A stretch of DNA of 64,000 bases from Winogradskyella sp. PG-2 (lineage in GTDB: Bacteria; Bacteroidota; Bacteroidia; Flavobacteriales; Flavobacteriaceae). Positions 41,288-50,942 of the stretch are shown here, piece after piece (within the stretch, counting starts at the first letter, position 1; the number at the start of each line of letters is the position of its first letter). The stretch is from assembly GCF_000828715.1 (NCBI RefSeq), contig NZ_AP014583.1, positions 3,594,001 through 3,658,000 of the forward strand, in the 5' to 3' direction. A model generated the notes under the pieces. That model made no database searches, had not been told where the DNA came from, and was given only the letters and a program-made list of their open reading frames with translations. Both the position numbers and the translations under genes were made by a program.

Positions 41288-43048
41288 TTACTTCACATAT
41301 TTAAAATAGTCTAATAATATCTCGTCGTTACTTTGTGATGGAGTAAATATTTCTAACAATTTTGGTTGCTCAGAAGTATTATAAAATGATGTTAGATGAG
41401 TTTCTAAAGTATTAGAATCATCTGCCTTTCCATATTCAAAGCCATACATTTCACATAATTGCTTTGCTGTTAAATGATGCTTCGTTTCAAAATAGGTGTT
41501 AAAGTTATCCGTATTCTTATGTCCTGGCAAAATTCTAAAAATACCACCACCTTGATTATTTATAACTATAATTCTAAAGTTATTAGGAATATAATTGTTC
41601 CATAGCGCATTGCTATCATAGAAGAAACTTAAATCACCAGTAATGAATGTAGTTCGTTTCTGACGAACTACAGAGGCTCCAATAGCTGTGCTTGTACTTC
41701 CATCAATTCCACTTGTACCTCTATTACAGAACACTTCAATATCTTTTCTAATTTGAAATAACTGCATGTATCTAATTGCAGAACTATTGCCAACTTGCAA
41801 TATACTTTGCTTCGGAATTTCCATTAGAACCGTATTGAAAACCGAAAAGTCTGAAAACGGTATTGTTTTTAAATAAGCTTCATGAAGTTTTCGTCGTTTC
41901 TCTCTAATGGCTAGCCAATTTCCTTTATAATCACTTTTAGTGTAGTGTTTTACTTGTGGTAAAAACTCACTAAGCAATGTATTTGGTGAAACTACTATAT
42001 GCTTACTTAAACAGAAAAACGTATCATTAGCTCTAAAAGGACTCACATGCCAATGATGCTTTGGTTTATATGTTCTTAAAAATGCTTTTATCTTTTTAGA
42101 GACTACCAAACCTCCAAAAGTTAATATTATTTCTGGCTGAAGCATTTTAAAGTCTTCATGCTCTAATGGTGCTATTATTTTATCTATACCTGGAAAAAAA
42201 TCTGGGTGATGTAAATTTGAAGTCGTTTCTGTAAACACCAAAATACTATCATCATCTGCTAGTTCTTCCAACCATCGTTCTTCAATAGAATTCGGTTGTA
42301 ATACACCAACTAAAATCATTTTCCGGTTAGCATTTTGCCAAATATCTAGCAAGCTTTGAATTTCAAAATTATCAATCTTTTCTGTTCTATTTTCAAGCTT
42401 AGAAGGCTTAGGGTTTATAGAAAGTGTATCAACAGTTTCATATAAAGGCTCATCAAACGGAATATTAATATGAATTGGGCCAGATTTTAGCATTGCTATT
42501 GAAAATGCATCATGAATTTCTGATTCATTATATTCTTGAATACTTTTTTGCAATCCCAAAAATTGTTCAAGCTTATTTTCTATGCTTTTAAAAATCGGAA
42601 GTTCATCTTCTTCATTTTCATTCTCTTTATTTTTTAAATCTAATTTTAGATTGGCATTGTATAATACATGTTCTCCGTAAACATTCTTTTGTTTTATGGT
42701 TTGCCCATCACCAATATCTACTAAATGTTTTGGTCTATCTGCGGATAAAACTACTAAAGGTATGTTACTGTAATAAGCTTCTGAAATTGCAGGATAGTAA
42801 TTTAACAAAGCACTTCCTGAAGTACACACAACTGCAACTGGTTCTTGCAACTGCTGTGCAATTCCCAAAGCAAAAAAGGCAGCACAACGTTCGTCTACAA
42901 TACTGTAGCAGTTAAAGTAATCATCATAAGTAAAACCAATGGTTAAAGGAGCATTTCTACTACCTGGAGATATAACAATGTGTTTAATATTATGCGTTTT
43001 GCATAAAGTAACTACCGTTTGAGATAAGGGAATTTTAGAATGCTTCAT
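41288..43048 (-). CDS. menD: SEPHCHC synthase (MenD)
   Basis: The 586-residue ThDP-dependent enzyme joins isochorismate and 2-oxoglutarate. It has the start ISPGSRNAPLTIGF, the catalytic-Glu region DERCAAFFALGIAQ, VCTSGSALLNYYPA, RGTSGIDGSTSTAIGASV and the ThDP/Mg site GDLSFFYDSNALWNN. All family landmarks are present. It lies 32 bases downstream of menF, with a possible promoter of its own. Confidence 0.95.
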   Translation of the reverse strand: MKHSKIPLSQTVVTLCKTHNIKHIVISPGSRNAPLTIGFTYDDYFNCYSIVDERCAAFFALGIAQQLQEPVAVVCTSGSALLNYYPAISEAYYSNIPLVVLSADRPKHLVDIGDGQTIKQKNVYGEHVLYNANLKLDLKNKENENEEDELPIFKSIENKLEQFLGLQKSIQEYNESEIHDAFSIAMLKSGPIHINIPFDEPLYETVDTLSINPKPSKLENRTEKIDNFEIQSLLDIWQNANRKMILVGVLQPNSIEERWLEELADDDSILVFTETTSNLHHPDFFPGIDKIIAPLEHEDFKMLQPEIILTFGGLVVSKKIKAFLRTYKPKHHWHVSPFRANDTFFCLSKHIVVSPNTLLSEFLPQVKHYTKSDYKGNWLAIREKRRKLHEAYLKTIPFSDFSVFNTVLMEIPKQSILQVGNSSAIRYMQLFQIRKDIEVFCNRGTSGIDGSTSTAIGASVVRQKRTTFITGDLSFFYDSNALWNNYIPNNFRIIVINNQGGGIFRILPGHKNTDNFNTYFETKHHLTAKQLCEMYGFEYGKADDSNTLETHLTSFYNTSEQPKLLEIFTPSQSNDEILLDYFKYVK

Positions 43049-43055
43049 GTACCTA

Positions 43056-43063
43056 CAAATATA
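43056..43063 (-). promoter_or_regulatory. TATATTTG -7 box before menD
   Basis: A perfect TANNTTTG lies 7 bases before the menD ATG, in the menF-menD gap. The -33 region is not well matched, so this internal promoter is tentative. Confidence 0.35.
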
Positions 43064-43080
43064 TGGAAATCTATAGGTTC

Positions 43081-44196
43081 TTAATAAAGTACATTGCCAA
43101 TTGTTTTGGTTTTATTAACCGTCTCTTCCCATTCTTTTTCAGGTTTAGAATCTTTGGTTATTCCACCACCAACATAAATAAAAGCTGTACTATCTTTTAA
43201 TTGCATACAACGTAAATTTACATAGAAATTAGACTGTGTTTTTACAGCAGCATAAGCGTTGTTCTCTACATTACGTCTATTGGTATTTCTTGTTTTGTAT
43301 TGGGTTAAATTAAGCTCGCCTAAAAATCCTGTGTAGTATTCGCGATTATAATTTTCATTGCTAAGAATAAATTTTTTTGCTTTCTGCTTAGGAAAGCCAC
43401 AAACAGCTGGTGTTGGGTGTAAAGCTTCAATAACAGATTTTAAATTCACGGAATCTTTAATCTGGCTTCTTATATATGTTTTTAGATGCAATAGATTTCC
43501 TGCTTTTGCTGTTCCAACTTCAGAAATATTAATCTGATTGGAATATGGTTCCACTTGAGTTACGATATAATCAGTAACTATTTTCTGTTCTTCGTACTCT
43601 TTATTGGTCCAAGAAACATCTTTATTCTCAGCATAAGGCTGAGTTCCTGCTAATGAAATTGTAGTGAGCTGCTTCCCTTCTACTTTGAATAGTAACTCTG
43701 GAGTAGCACCTAACCATAAGCCAACTTTTGGATGATACCAGCAATATACCATCGCATTTTTATAAGTATTAAACAATCTTTTAAAAACCTTTAGTGGGTT
43801 TTCAGAGTCTGAAGGTTTTAAAACTTGTCTTGACAATACAACTTTTTCTAAATCACCATTTTTTATAGTCTCTATACCTTTAGAAACAAGAGCTAAATGA
43901 TCTTCTTTGCCTATATTATTGATTGATAAGCAACTCTTATCATCTTCTAAATTGAGCTCAGAAACTTCCAAAGTATTATGTTGACAATGGTTTTTTGGCA
44001 ACAAAATACTTTCCTCTTTTAAGTCAAAAGGTGCAAATACAAATCCGCTTTCAGAAAATGATTCTGTTGTATACAAAGAGTCATCTTCTTGCAACCAACA
44101 TTTAATTATTGAATTAATTGGTCTGCTATATACCACAAAAGGTAATTGACTGGCATACTGAGTTTCTAAAGCCTCAAAAAATGAATCTAGATTCAT
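43081..44196 (-). CDS. menF: Isochorismate synthase (MenF/EntC-type)
   Basis: The 371-residue chorismate-binding enzyme turns chorismate into isochorismate, the first committed step. Motifs: KVVLSRQVLKP, YCWYHPKVGLWLGATPELLF, SLAGTQPY, EVGTAKAGNLLHLKT, ALHPTPAVCGFPKQKA, REYYTGFLGE, VGGGITKDSKPEKEW. It begins 1 base after the thioesterase gene and is followed by menD. No siderophore genes are near, so menaquinone use is likely. Confidence 0.93.
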   Translation of the reverse strand: MNLDSFFEALETQYASQLPFVVYSRPINSIIKCWLQEDDSLYTTESFSESGFVFAPFDLKEESILLPKNHCQHNTLEVSELNLEDDKSCLSINNIGKEDHLALVSKGIETIKNGDLEKVVLSRQVLKPSDSENPLKVFKRLFNTYKNAMVYCWYHPKVGLWLGATPELLFKVEGKQLTTISLAGTQPYAENKDVSWTNKEYEEQKIVTDYIVTQVEPYSNQINISEVGTAKAGNLLHLKTYIRSQIKDSVNLKSVIEALHPTPAVCGFPKQKAKKFILSNENYNREYYTGFLGELNLTQYKTRNTNRRNVENNAYAAVKTQSNFYVNLRCMQLKDSTAFIYVGGGITKDSKPEKEWEETVNKTKTIGNVLY

Positions 44197-44197
44197 T

Positions 44198-44623
44198 CTA
44201 TTTCGTTTTGGGAAGTGAAATTGTAGATAGACGACAAATAGAAATTAAATTATCTGCATCGTCAGTGACTCTGATATCTAAAAGTTGAGTTGTACGTCCT
44301 TTATGTAAAAAAGTGGCTTTTGCATAGACATGACCATCTTTTACACTTTTAAGATGATTAGCAGTAATTTCTAATCCTCTAACGAAATACTTCTCAATAT
44401 CTGTAAAAATATGAGATGCAAAACTACCAACACTTTCAGCTAAAGCTGCAGTAGCTCCACCATGCAAAACGCCATCTGGTTGATGAACTTTTGGTGTCAC
44501 TGGCATTCTTGCAACCAAGAAATTATCACCATAATCTACCATCTCAATTTCTAAGGTTTCCATTAATGTGCCTTTACTCACAGCATTAACTTTAGCCAAG
44601 AATTCTTCTTTAGATTGTTGCAT
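44198..44623 (-). CDS. menI: Hotdog-fold thioesterase, probable DHNA-CoA thioesterase
   Basis: The 141-residue PaaI-family protein has the motif LHGGATAALAESVGS, which carries the catalytic Glu/Ser region, and KATFLHKGRTTQLLDIRV. Its place as first gene of the thioesterase-menF-menD operon points to hydrolysis of 1,4-dihydroxy-2-naphthoyl-CoA, the step done by MenI/YdiI elsewhere. The fold is seen; the substrate is inferred from context. Confidence 0.85.
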   Translation of the reverse strand: MQQSKEEFLAKVNAVSKGTLMETLEIEMVDYGDNFLVARMPVTPKVHQPDGVLHGGATAALAESVGSFASHIFTDIEKYFVRGLEITANHLKSVKDGHVYAKATFLHKGRTTQLLDIRVTDDADNLISICRLSTISLPKTK

Positions 44624-44651
44624 AGAAAATCAGTAGTTTTATTGTCGATTA

Positions 44652-44659
44652 CAAAAATA
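44652..44659 (-). promoter_or_regulatory. TATTTTTG -7 box for the thioesterase-menF-menD operon
   Basis: A perfect TANNTTTG on the minus strand lies 28 bases before the ATG at 44623; the -33 element is not clear. Confidence 0.4.
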
Positions 44660-44677
44660 CTGAAACTACTAAGAATA

Positions 44678-45319
44678 ATGAATTCAGAAGAAAAAGAAAT
44701 CACATATAAAACGAGTAACTCCTACTCTACTTTAAACACACATACATCTCAAACCAAAACGGTTTGGTTTGTTTGTCATGGTATGGGTTATTTAAGTCGT
44801 TATTTTCTTAGATATTTTAAAGACTTAAATCCTGAAGAGAACTATATCATCGCTCCCCAAGCTCCTAGTAAATATTATATTCAGCCAAAAATGCATGTTG
44901 GTGCTAATTGGTTAACACGAGATGAAACTAAATCTGGAATGGAAAATATTATGAGTTATTTTGATAGTGTCTTTGAAGCAGAACAAATTCAAAATGATGT
45001 TAACCTAATCATTTTAGGTTATTCTCAAGGTGTTAGTGTAGCAATGCGCTATATGGCTAAACGTCAATTACAATGTAATCAGTTAGTCTTACATTCAGGT
45101 GGTATTCCTAAAGAGTTAAAGGCCAATGATTTTGACTATTTATCTAAAGAAACTAAAGTAAAATTGATATATGGCACTGCAGATGAATATTTAGATGAAG
45201 CCAGAATTAAATTAGAATCTAAAAGAGCAAAAGAATTATTTGGCAACAGAGTTACTATACTTCCCTTTGAAGGAAAACATGTGGTTAATGTAGATTATAT
45301 TAATAGACTAGTAAAATAA
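44678..45319 (+). CDS. Alpha/beta-hydrolase, carboxylesterase/phospholipase type
   Basis: The protein has 213 residues from ATG 44678 (MNSEEKEITY). A frame extension to 44615 would overlap the divergent thioesterase and its promoter, so it is rejected. It has the oxyanion region VWFVCHGMGYLSRYF, nucleophile elbow LGYSQGVSVAMRY (GxSxG), acid near YGTADEYLDEAR and histidine in FEGKHVVN. Intracellular, substrate unknown. Next to the men operon but divergent. Confidence 0.85.
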   Translation: MNSEEKEITYKTSNSYSTLNTHTSQTKTVWFVCHGMGYLSRYFLRYFKDLNPEENYIIAPQAPSKYYIQPKMHVGANWLTRDETKSGMENIMSYFDSVFEAEQIQNDVNLIILGYSQGVSVAMRYMAKRQLQCNQLVLHSGGIPKELKANDFDYLSKETKVKLIYGTADEYLDEARIKLESKRAKELFGNRVTILPFEGKHVVNVDYINRLVK

Positions 45320-45322
45320 AAC

Positions 45323-45350
45323 CGTCATGAAAAGACAATGACGATTTTTT
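45323..45350. terminator. Intrinsic terminator between convergent genes
   Basis: CGTCAT (45323-45328) / ATGACG (45338-45343) with a 9-base loop, then ATTTTTT. It lies between the esterase and the YtxH gene. Confidence 0.7.
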
Positions 45351-45360
45351 ATGCATACAC

Positions 45361-45684
45361 TTAACTTGTTTGTTGAAGCGTTTTATTCTTTTCTTTAAGA
45401 ATAGCTAATTGCTTTTCTAAAAAAGTAATTGCTTGTTCTGTTTTATAGCTTGTCTTAGAAGCAAAGTTTTTTAAATCTTCTTTGAATTTATCTTTACCAG
45501 ACTCAGCGGCTTTAGACAAATCGTCTTTAACTTCTGTAAAATCATCAACTAATTGATCCTTTATGTCTTTGCCTTCTTTTTTAAGTTTGTCTCTTGTAAC
45601 ACTTCCTTTTTCTGGTGCTAATAATACACCTGCTGCTGCTCCTATTAATGCGCCTAAAACGAGTGCTCCTTTATACTGAATCAT
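45361..45684 (-). CDS. YtxH domain-containing protein
   Basis: The 107-residue protein has a short glycine/alanine hydrophobic segment (GALVLGALIGAAAGVLLAPE) followed by a highly charged amphipathic helical tail with many K/E/D. This is the YtxH (gas-vesicle-associated/stress) layout, common in Bacteroidota stress responses. Role unknown. Confidence 0.88.
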   Translation of the reverse strand: MIQYKGALVLGALIGAAAGVLLAPEKGSVTRDKLKKEGKDIKDQLVDDFTEVKDDLSKAAESGKDKFKEDLKNFASKTSYKTEQAITFLEKQLAILKEKNKTLQQTS

Positions 45685-45721
45685 CTTTTTCTTTTTTAAT
45701 TAAACTAGTTTTACTTATATG

Positions 45722-45822
45722 TAGTAAAACTTACTGTTTTGTTACAAACAAGTTTAATGCCAGATAATTATAGTTAAAACAACAATGCTTTATCTATTGA
45801 AACTTGAATAGGCTTTCCGTTA
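45722..45822. repeat. Direct repeat, copy 1 (matches 48792-48892)
   Basis: About 100 bases nearly identical to 48792-48892, covering the 3' end of a protease-type gene and its downstream sequence. The two copies flank the FG-GAP gene. Confidence 0.8.
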
Positions 45823-45880
45823 TTCTTAATAGTAAATTTTATTGGTACATCTTCATTTCTAGATAAATTTACATAATCAA
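45774..45880 (-). pseudogene. 3'-end fragment of a second aspartyl protease/PDZ gene
   Basis: The minus strand reads NLSRNEDVPIKFTIKNNG, then KPIQVSIDKALLF and TAA (45774-45776). This is paralogous to the end of the gene at 48844 (NGKPIQFSIDKALLF). Nothing upstream in frame resembles the rest of the gene. It is a leftover of a duplicated gene. Confidence 0.75.
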
Positions 45881-45949
45881 AAATTCACTAAGAGACATAA
45901 TTAAAGTATTAACATTAATAGAAGTACAACAACGTTTAATACGAAAAGG

Positions 45950-48460
45950 CTAATTCTTGATTATCTTAAAAGTCTTTTTATTACCAGAAATAACTTCACT
46001 AATGGATAAAAAGTATACTCCGCTATCGTAAGAGCTAAAATCCATATTATTTTCTGAAATAACTTTTTCGAAAATTAATTTACCATCTTGAGAGTACAAT
46101 TGCAAACTATAAGTTTCATTTCCTCTTTTGGTCCATTTAACAGAATTCACAAAAGGATTAGGATATAGACGCATCTGACTTAAGCTATTATTGTCTATTT
46201 CTTCAACACCTAAAGATTCAGAAGTATTTTCATACACTGATATTAAAGCTTGAAAACTTGAATAATTATTAATAAACAAATCATCCTTACCATCATTATT
46301 ATAATCATACATGAATAAATCTCCTCTGGTATAATCATCCAAATTATCGTATGATGCAGAATAAGAATCGATCGGAATTTTTGTGAAATTTATATAATCA
46401 GTCGTATCGTAATAAAAAATATGATTGGCAAATGATTCATAATTCCAAGCGTAAATCTCATTATATCCATCTCCGTCTCCATCATAAAACTCAATATCCT
46501 CAATATCAATATTATCTATAGTTGTAGATATAAAATTATTTGACCCATCATTTTTAAAAAATAGAAGTGGTTGATCCAGTCTAGTACTATGAACAAAAAA
46601 ATCTAGATCATTATCTTGATCAAAATCGTCTATTTTTAAATGACTTCTACCATAATTTCCATTAAAATCTGCGATAATATTACCAGTAAATTCGCCATTA
46701 TCGTTCTCCAATAGATTGACTTCAGTGTGAAATTGACCAGACTCATAAAAATATCTTAATACGAGTATATCTATTTCATCATCATCATTAAAGTCCTCAT
46801 ACATTATTGATAATGGATCATCATTATCAACATTATTTACAACCAATTGCTGAAGACTTTGAAAGCTAAGACCATTATTGTTTTTTGCCCAATAAAAATT
46901 AGGTTGGTCGAATATAACTAAGTCCTTAAAGTCATCTCCATCAATATCTGCAAAAGATAAATGAGTACCATTAAAAATACCTGTCATAGATACAGATTGA
47001 ACAAATTCAAAGTTATCATCTCCTAAATTCTTAAATATCTTTGCTTCATTATCAAATCCTGTGTAATCAATAACATCACCTAAGCCATCATTATTTATGT
47101 CCGTAATATTAATGTGCGTATATGCAGATGCGTTAGGATTTGTACTTACACCAATTAAACTTCTAAGACCGCTTAATTCGTTACTAGCAGTTTTTTCAAA
47201 ATACCCTAAACCATTTTGAGTGCCCACACAAATATCATTTTCTCCATCACCATTCATATCAATAACATAAAAATCGTTTGGCTTAACGGCTTGTTGAATG
47301 CAAATTGTCTTATCTGGTGTATCATTTATATTATTATTAATGAAAATAAATTTGTTTTGGTTAAAGTTTGACACAAATGAAAAATCTAAATTATCATCAT
47401 TATTTAAATCAAGGAAACTAAATTCATCAACACCAAATACATTAACCTGAAAATCTGATAAAACAATTTGTGCATTACTAAAAACATTATTTTGAATGTT
47501 GAATTTGTGCATATCAAGTTGATTTTCTATTGTAGCCAATGTAACATATACATCATGACTTCCATTATCTTGATCTTCAATATGAATTGAACGTGCATTT
47601 ACATAGTTAGAAAACTTTGGAATATTATTTACCACCATTACATCATTAATAACTATAAATCTTGTGGTAGTAGCATTGTAACCATAATATTTTGCCCAAA
47701 TCGCATCATTCTTCCAATATAATACGTCTTTATAGCCATTGCCATCTATATCTAATATTTCAAATGATCTAAGGGAAGATTGTGTTTGTTGTGACCCAGG
47801 TTGGTCAAAAACACCGCTACCATTAATATTAATAATTAATTTATCACCATCCCTTATATAAAAATCAAAATCACCATCATTATCAAAATCATCAAGGTCA
47901 TACAAAAAATCAAAAGTGCCAACTGATACCAAAAACTGAGGAGGTTCTAAACCTCCCATTTGATTATTAATTAACACATAAGCATCTTCGGAATCATCTA
48001 TAGCAATTAAATCCATAAAACCATCATTATTATAATCAAATTTCATTGGATGTATATCATAAGAACCATTAAAGGTTTGTACCGTTACTTCTTCACTAAA
48101 GGTATTATCTTGTTGATTATATAAAACACCTATTGTAGTGAACGAATGATATGTTAATAAATCCAAAAAACCATCATTATCTAAATCTAAAGACACTATT
48201 GGTCTTACTCCAGAGCTCACTAATATTGGCTGATTTAAATTAAAGTCACCATTGTTATTTTTTTGCAGTAAAACATTAAATGAGTCCGTTCCACTAAACT
48301 TCATAATATCTAAATCCCCATCGTTATCAAAATCGTCATAAATAATATTTACACTTAATGAATCAAAGTCATAAATATTGACCCTGTCATCTAAACTTAT
48401 CTGTCCAAAAACATTATTGATAACAAAACAAAGTACATTAAAAAGTAAAATTTTTCTCAT
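45950..48460 (-). CDS. Large FG-GAP/VCBS-repeat protein with T9SS sorting domain
   Basis: The 836-residue protein has a signal peptide (1-19, NNVFGQ). Some twelve or more FG-GAP/VCBS-type repeats follow, with calcium-binding D-x-D-x-D-G patterns (FDNDGDLDIM, LDLDNDGFLDLL, FDYNNDGFMDLI, FDQDNDLDFFV, YDYNNDGKDDLF), forming beta-propellers. The last 75 residues are a type A T9SS domain (MRLYPNPFVNSVKW, YSQDGKLIF, FSSYDSGVYFLSI). It should be exported to the cell surface, where such proteins take part in adhesion or polymer binding. It is flanked by duplicated protease-gene ends. Confidence 0.92.
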   Translation of the reverse strand: MRKILLFNVLCFVINNVFGQISLDDRVNIYDFDSLSVNIIYDDFDNDGDLDIMKFSGTDSFNVLLQKNNNGDFNLNQPILVSSGVRPIVSLDLDNDGFLDLLTYHSFTTIGVLYNQQDNTFSEEVTVQTFNGSYDIHPMKFDYNNDGFMDLIAIDDSEDAYVLINNQMGGLEPPQFLVSVGTFDFLYDLDDFDNDGDFDFYIRDGDKLIININGSGVFDQPGSQQTQSSLRSFEILDIDGNGYKDVLYWKNDAIWAKYYGYNATTTRFIVINDVMVVNNIPKFSNYVNARSIHIEDQDNGSHDVYVTLATIENQLDMHKFNIQNNVFSNAQIVLSDFQVNVFGVDEFSFLDLNNDDNLDFSFVSNFNQNKFIFINNNINDTPDKTICIQQAVKPNDFYVIDMNGDGENDICVGTQNGLGYFEKTASNELSGLRSLIGVSTNPNASAYTHINITDINNDGLGDVIDYTGFDNEAKIFKNLGDDNFEFVQSVSMTGIFNGTHLSFADIDGDDFKDLVIFDQPNFYWAKNNNGLSFQSLQQLVVNNVDNDDPLSIMYEDFNDDDEIDILVLRYFYESGQFHTEVNLLENDNGEFTGNIIADFNGNYGRSHLKIDDFDQDNDLDFFVHSTRLDQPLLFFKNDGSNNFISTTIDNIDIEDIEFYDGDGDGYNEIYAWNYESFANHIFYYDTTDYINFTKIPIDSYSASYDNLDDYTRGDLFMYDYNNDGKDDLFINNYSSFQALISVYENTSESLGVEEIDNNSLSQMRLYPNPFVNSVKWTKRGNETYSLQLYSQDGKLIFEKVISENNMDFSSYDSGVYFLSISEVISGNKKTFKIIKN

Positions 48461-48843
48461 TTATTAATTCTAAAATTTATTACATTAAAAGATGCATAAC
48501 TTATAAGCTCCTAAACATCAGCAGCATTTGTTTTAACAACTTTGGACCTATAGGGCTTATAACATGTAGAAAATAAAAGTAGTATTAAAATCATTAAAAG
48601 GATATACGTATATATACGTATTTTTAAAAAAATTAAGTTTAATATTTATTGAAGTTGTGAGCTAAAGATATTGTAGCCTTTTATTATAAATTTCAGATAA
48701 AATGATAAGACTCACACTATTCTAATAAATTGAGCATCTCACAAGTACATCGCTAACTTCATTTTTGGATCGTCATAGTTTTGTAAATAATCAGTAAAAC
48801 TTTGTTGTTTGTTACAAACAAATTCAGTGCCAGATAATTATAG
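48461..48843. other. Intergenic region upstream of the FG-GAP gene
   Basis: No gene is seen. It contains a perfect 18-base palindrome, ATACGTATATATACGTAT (48604-48621), about 145 bases before the FG-GAP start. That could be a regulator site or just AT-rich symmetry. The left part of direct repeat copy 2 also lies here. Confidence 0.5.
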
Positions 48844-48892
48844 TTAAAACAACAATGCTTTGTCTATTGAAAATTGAATAGGTTTTCCATTT
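48792..48892. repeat. Direct repeat, copy 2 (matches 45722-45822)
   Basis: Shares about 100 bases with copy 1, including the sequence around CCAGATAATTATAGTTAAAA. This copy includes the C-terminal codons of the broken protease gene. Confidence 0.8.
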
Positions 48893-49494
48893 CGCACAAC
48901 AATTAGCACAATGGTTTTATCTTCTTGTAGAAGAGTGTTTATATTGTCATAAAACTCACAGTATGTCGTTTCATTAAATGTTTTTCCATTAATAGTCTTA
49001 ACAACATCGTTTAGTTTTATAGCATTGTCTAAATGATTAAGCTTAGAAATATTATCAGTTAAAATCATTCTTTGGTCTTGTGAATTAACCTGCCATTTGT
49101 ATAACAAGTAATTTGAGGTGATTGGTCAAAGTCAAAATTAATTGCTCATATATCTTTAAAATCAATACTAACAATAGTTAATGAAGGTATTTTTGTTAGT
49201 GCTATAGTAGATTTATTGGTTAGAACTACCTACATTAACCTCCATTAAACTTGAAAGTTTATTTTTTTTCATAATCTCAGAAATCAAGGTGTTATAGCCA
49301 CCAGTATCAAAAATATAGTCATAGGTCTTATCACCTATTTTTACTGGTATAATGAAGTGCCCAAATTTATTCTGAAAAGGAATTTCTTCATAGAAATCAG
49401 TAGCCTTAAGTGTTACCGAATTTATAATACTTAATTGTTCTATGGCTAATTGACAGTAAGACTCAAAAAATAAAAGGAAGGCAATACTGAGCAT
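48844..49494 (-). pseudogene. Retropepsin-like aspartyl protease with PDZ domain, internally deleted
   Basis: The N-terminal part (49213-49494, 93 codons) has a signal peptide (LSIAFLLFFESYCQ) and the aspartyl protease motif YIFDTGGYNTLIS. The C-terminal part (48844-49107) is a PDZ-type domain (KLNDVVKTINGKTFNETTY, IVLIVVRNGKPIQFSIDKALL). Intact relatives are about 400 residues; here only about 100 bases of scrambled-frame sequence separate the halves (readable bits: KSTIALTKIPSLTIVSIDF). The middle of the protease and the second catalytic half are missing, so it is non-functional. Confidence 0.82.
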
Positions 49495-49576
49495 GGTAAT
49501 TTTACGCTTTAGTTCTATCGTTTTATTATAAAGACGAAAGTTTATGCATTTGGTTGCCTAAACCTATTAAATAGTT

Positions 49577-50746
49577 TTAATTATAACCATCTAGCTTTTC
49601 TTGAATCCATTCCGATACGTTTTTGTAGTAGTTATCACTAACTTCAGATTTTTGGCTCTCTAAAAGTTTTTGAGTCTGGGTAAATAGTTCTTTAGCTTTT
49701 ATCTTATCACCCATTTTATCGTAAAGATCACAGATGTTTACATAAACTCTAACATTATTAGGCTTTTTATCTAAAGCCAAATTGTATACCTCTATTGCTC
49801 CTTTATAATTTTCTAAATCTCTTATGTCATTGGCTACGAAATTAAGGTAGCCAGCACTAGCCTCATGTGCATAACCAAATATGGCTTTCTTTTCAGCATA
49901 AAAATCTGAAATACGTTGCTTTAGATTGCCATTAGATGTTTTTATCATATCCTCAATAACCTTTTGGTCTGCAAAATAGTTACGACTCATACTTATTAAA
50001 CCATCACAAATCGAAGGGCCTACAATTTGCCAATGTCCTACACGCTCTATTCGTCTTGGTTGCCAAGCTATGGTCTTGTTTGGATATTTTTTTAATAACG
50101 AATCTATAGTGTTTACATAACCTTTAAATTCTACTTCGCGCCTACCAACATCTCCATGAGATAAATATAAATATTTGCCGAAATTGGTATTTAACTTTAA
50201 TAGGGAATCTGCATGTTTTACAATCACATTGTCTGTATCACCAAACGATGGACTAATACCAATATAGGCATCAAACATATCGCGTTTGTCACTAAATAAA
50301 GTATTACCAACAAAAGCTCCTCCCCAAGAATGTCCTATTACAGACCTAAAACCATCGGTTCTGTAATTGGCTTGTATTAATGGAAATACTTCTTTTTGTA
50401 AATGCTCTTGTAATTCTTTGTTTTCTGGGTTAAACTCAGAACCTCTGTTGTCTGAGACAACACCAACTACAATCATTGGCATAATAGAATAGTTATAGGA
50501 CAAATAACCAATATTACCTTTTACACTATCCCAAAACACCTTGTGCTGTCCATCTAAGACATAAGTAACAGGATAAGTAGCTGTAGAATCAGTCGCATAC
50601 GAATTTGGCAAAAACACTTTAACTATACGCTCTTTCCAAAAGATTTTAGAATCTATAGTGTGCTCTATTTCTGATTGCTCTTGGGCAAATACTAATGAAA
50701 TACTTGATATTAATACAAAAAGGCTAATGGTTTTTAAAACTCTCAT
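49577..50746 (-). CDS. Secreted esterase (putative esterase/Fes family) with C-terminal TPR-like region
   Basis: The 389-residue protein has a signal peptide (ISSISLVFAQ). An alpha/beta-hydrolase of the putative esterase (esterase D/enterochelin esterase) type covers about 25-270, with WKERIVKVFLPNSY, VTYVLDGQHKVFWDS, nucleophile VIGHSWGGAF (GxSxG) and VGHWQIVGPS (His). Helical repeats at 300-385 (YKGAIEVYNLALDKKPNN) look like TPR. It is likely periplasmic; the substrate is an ester of unknown kind. Confidence 0.87.
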   Translation of the reverse strand: MRVLKTISLFVLISSISLVFAQEQSEIEHTIDSKIFWKERIVKVFLPNSYATDSTATYPVTYVLDGQHKVFWDSVKGNIGYLSYNYSIMPMIVVGVVSDNRGSEFNPENKELQEHLQKEVFPLIQANYRTDGFRSVIGHSWGGAFVGNTLFSDKRDMFDAYIGISPSFGDTDNVIVKHADSLLKLNTNFGKYLYLSHGDVGRREVEFKGYVNTIDSLLKKYPNKTIAWQPRRIERVGHWQIVGPSICDGLISMSRNYFADQKVIEDMIKTSNGNLKQRISDFYAEKKAIFGYAHEASAGYLNFVANDIRDLENYKGAIEVYNLALDKKPNNVRVYVNICDLYDKMGDKIKAKELFTQTQKLLESQKSEVSDNYYKNVSEWIQEKLDGYN

Positions 50747-50942
50747 GATGGCTAGGTTTTTAATAAAAACGTAAAAGCTTGGTTTTTAATTGTTTTACAG
50801 GTTAAACTTAACCTAGAAACAACTTTTAATGAGAATTGTTACAGTTACACTTATTGTGTTTGTTTGTAGAGTAGTTACTTAAGTGCAGATTAAAGAAAAA
50901 CTGCTTATCTGGGGTTTTTATATTTTTATACTACTTGTCTAA

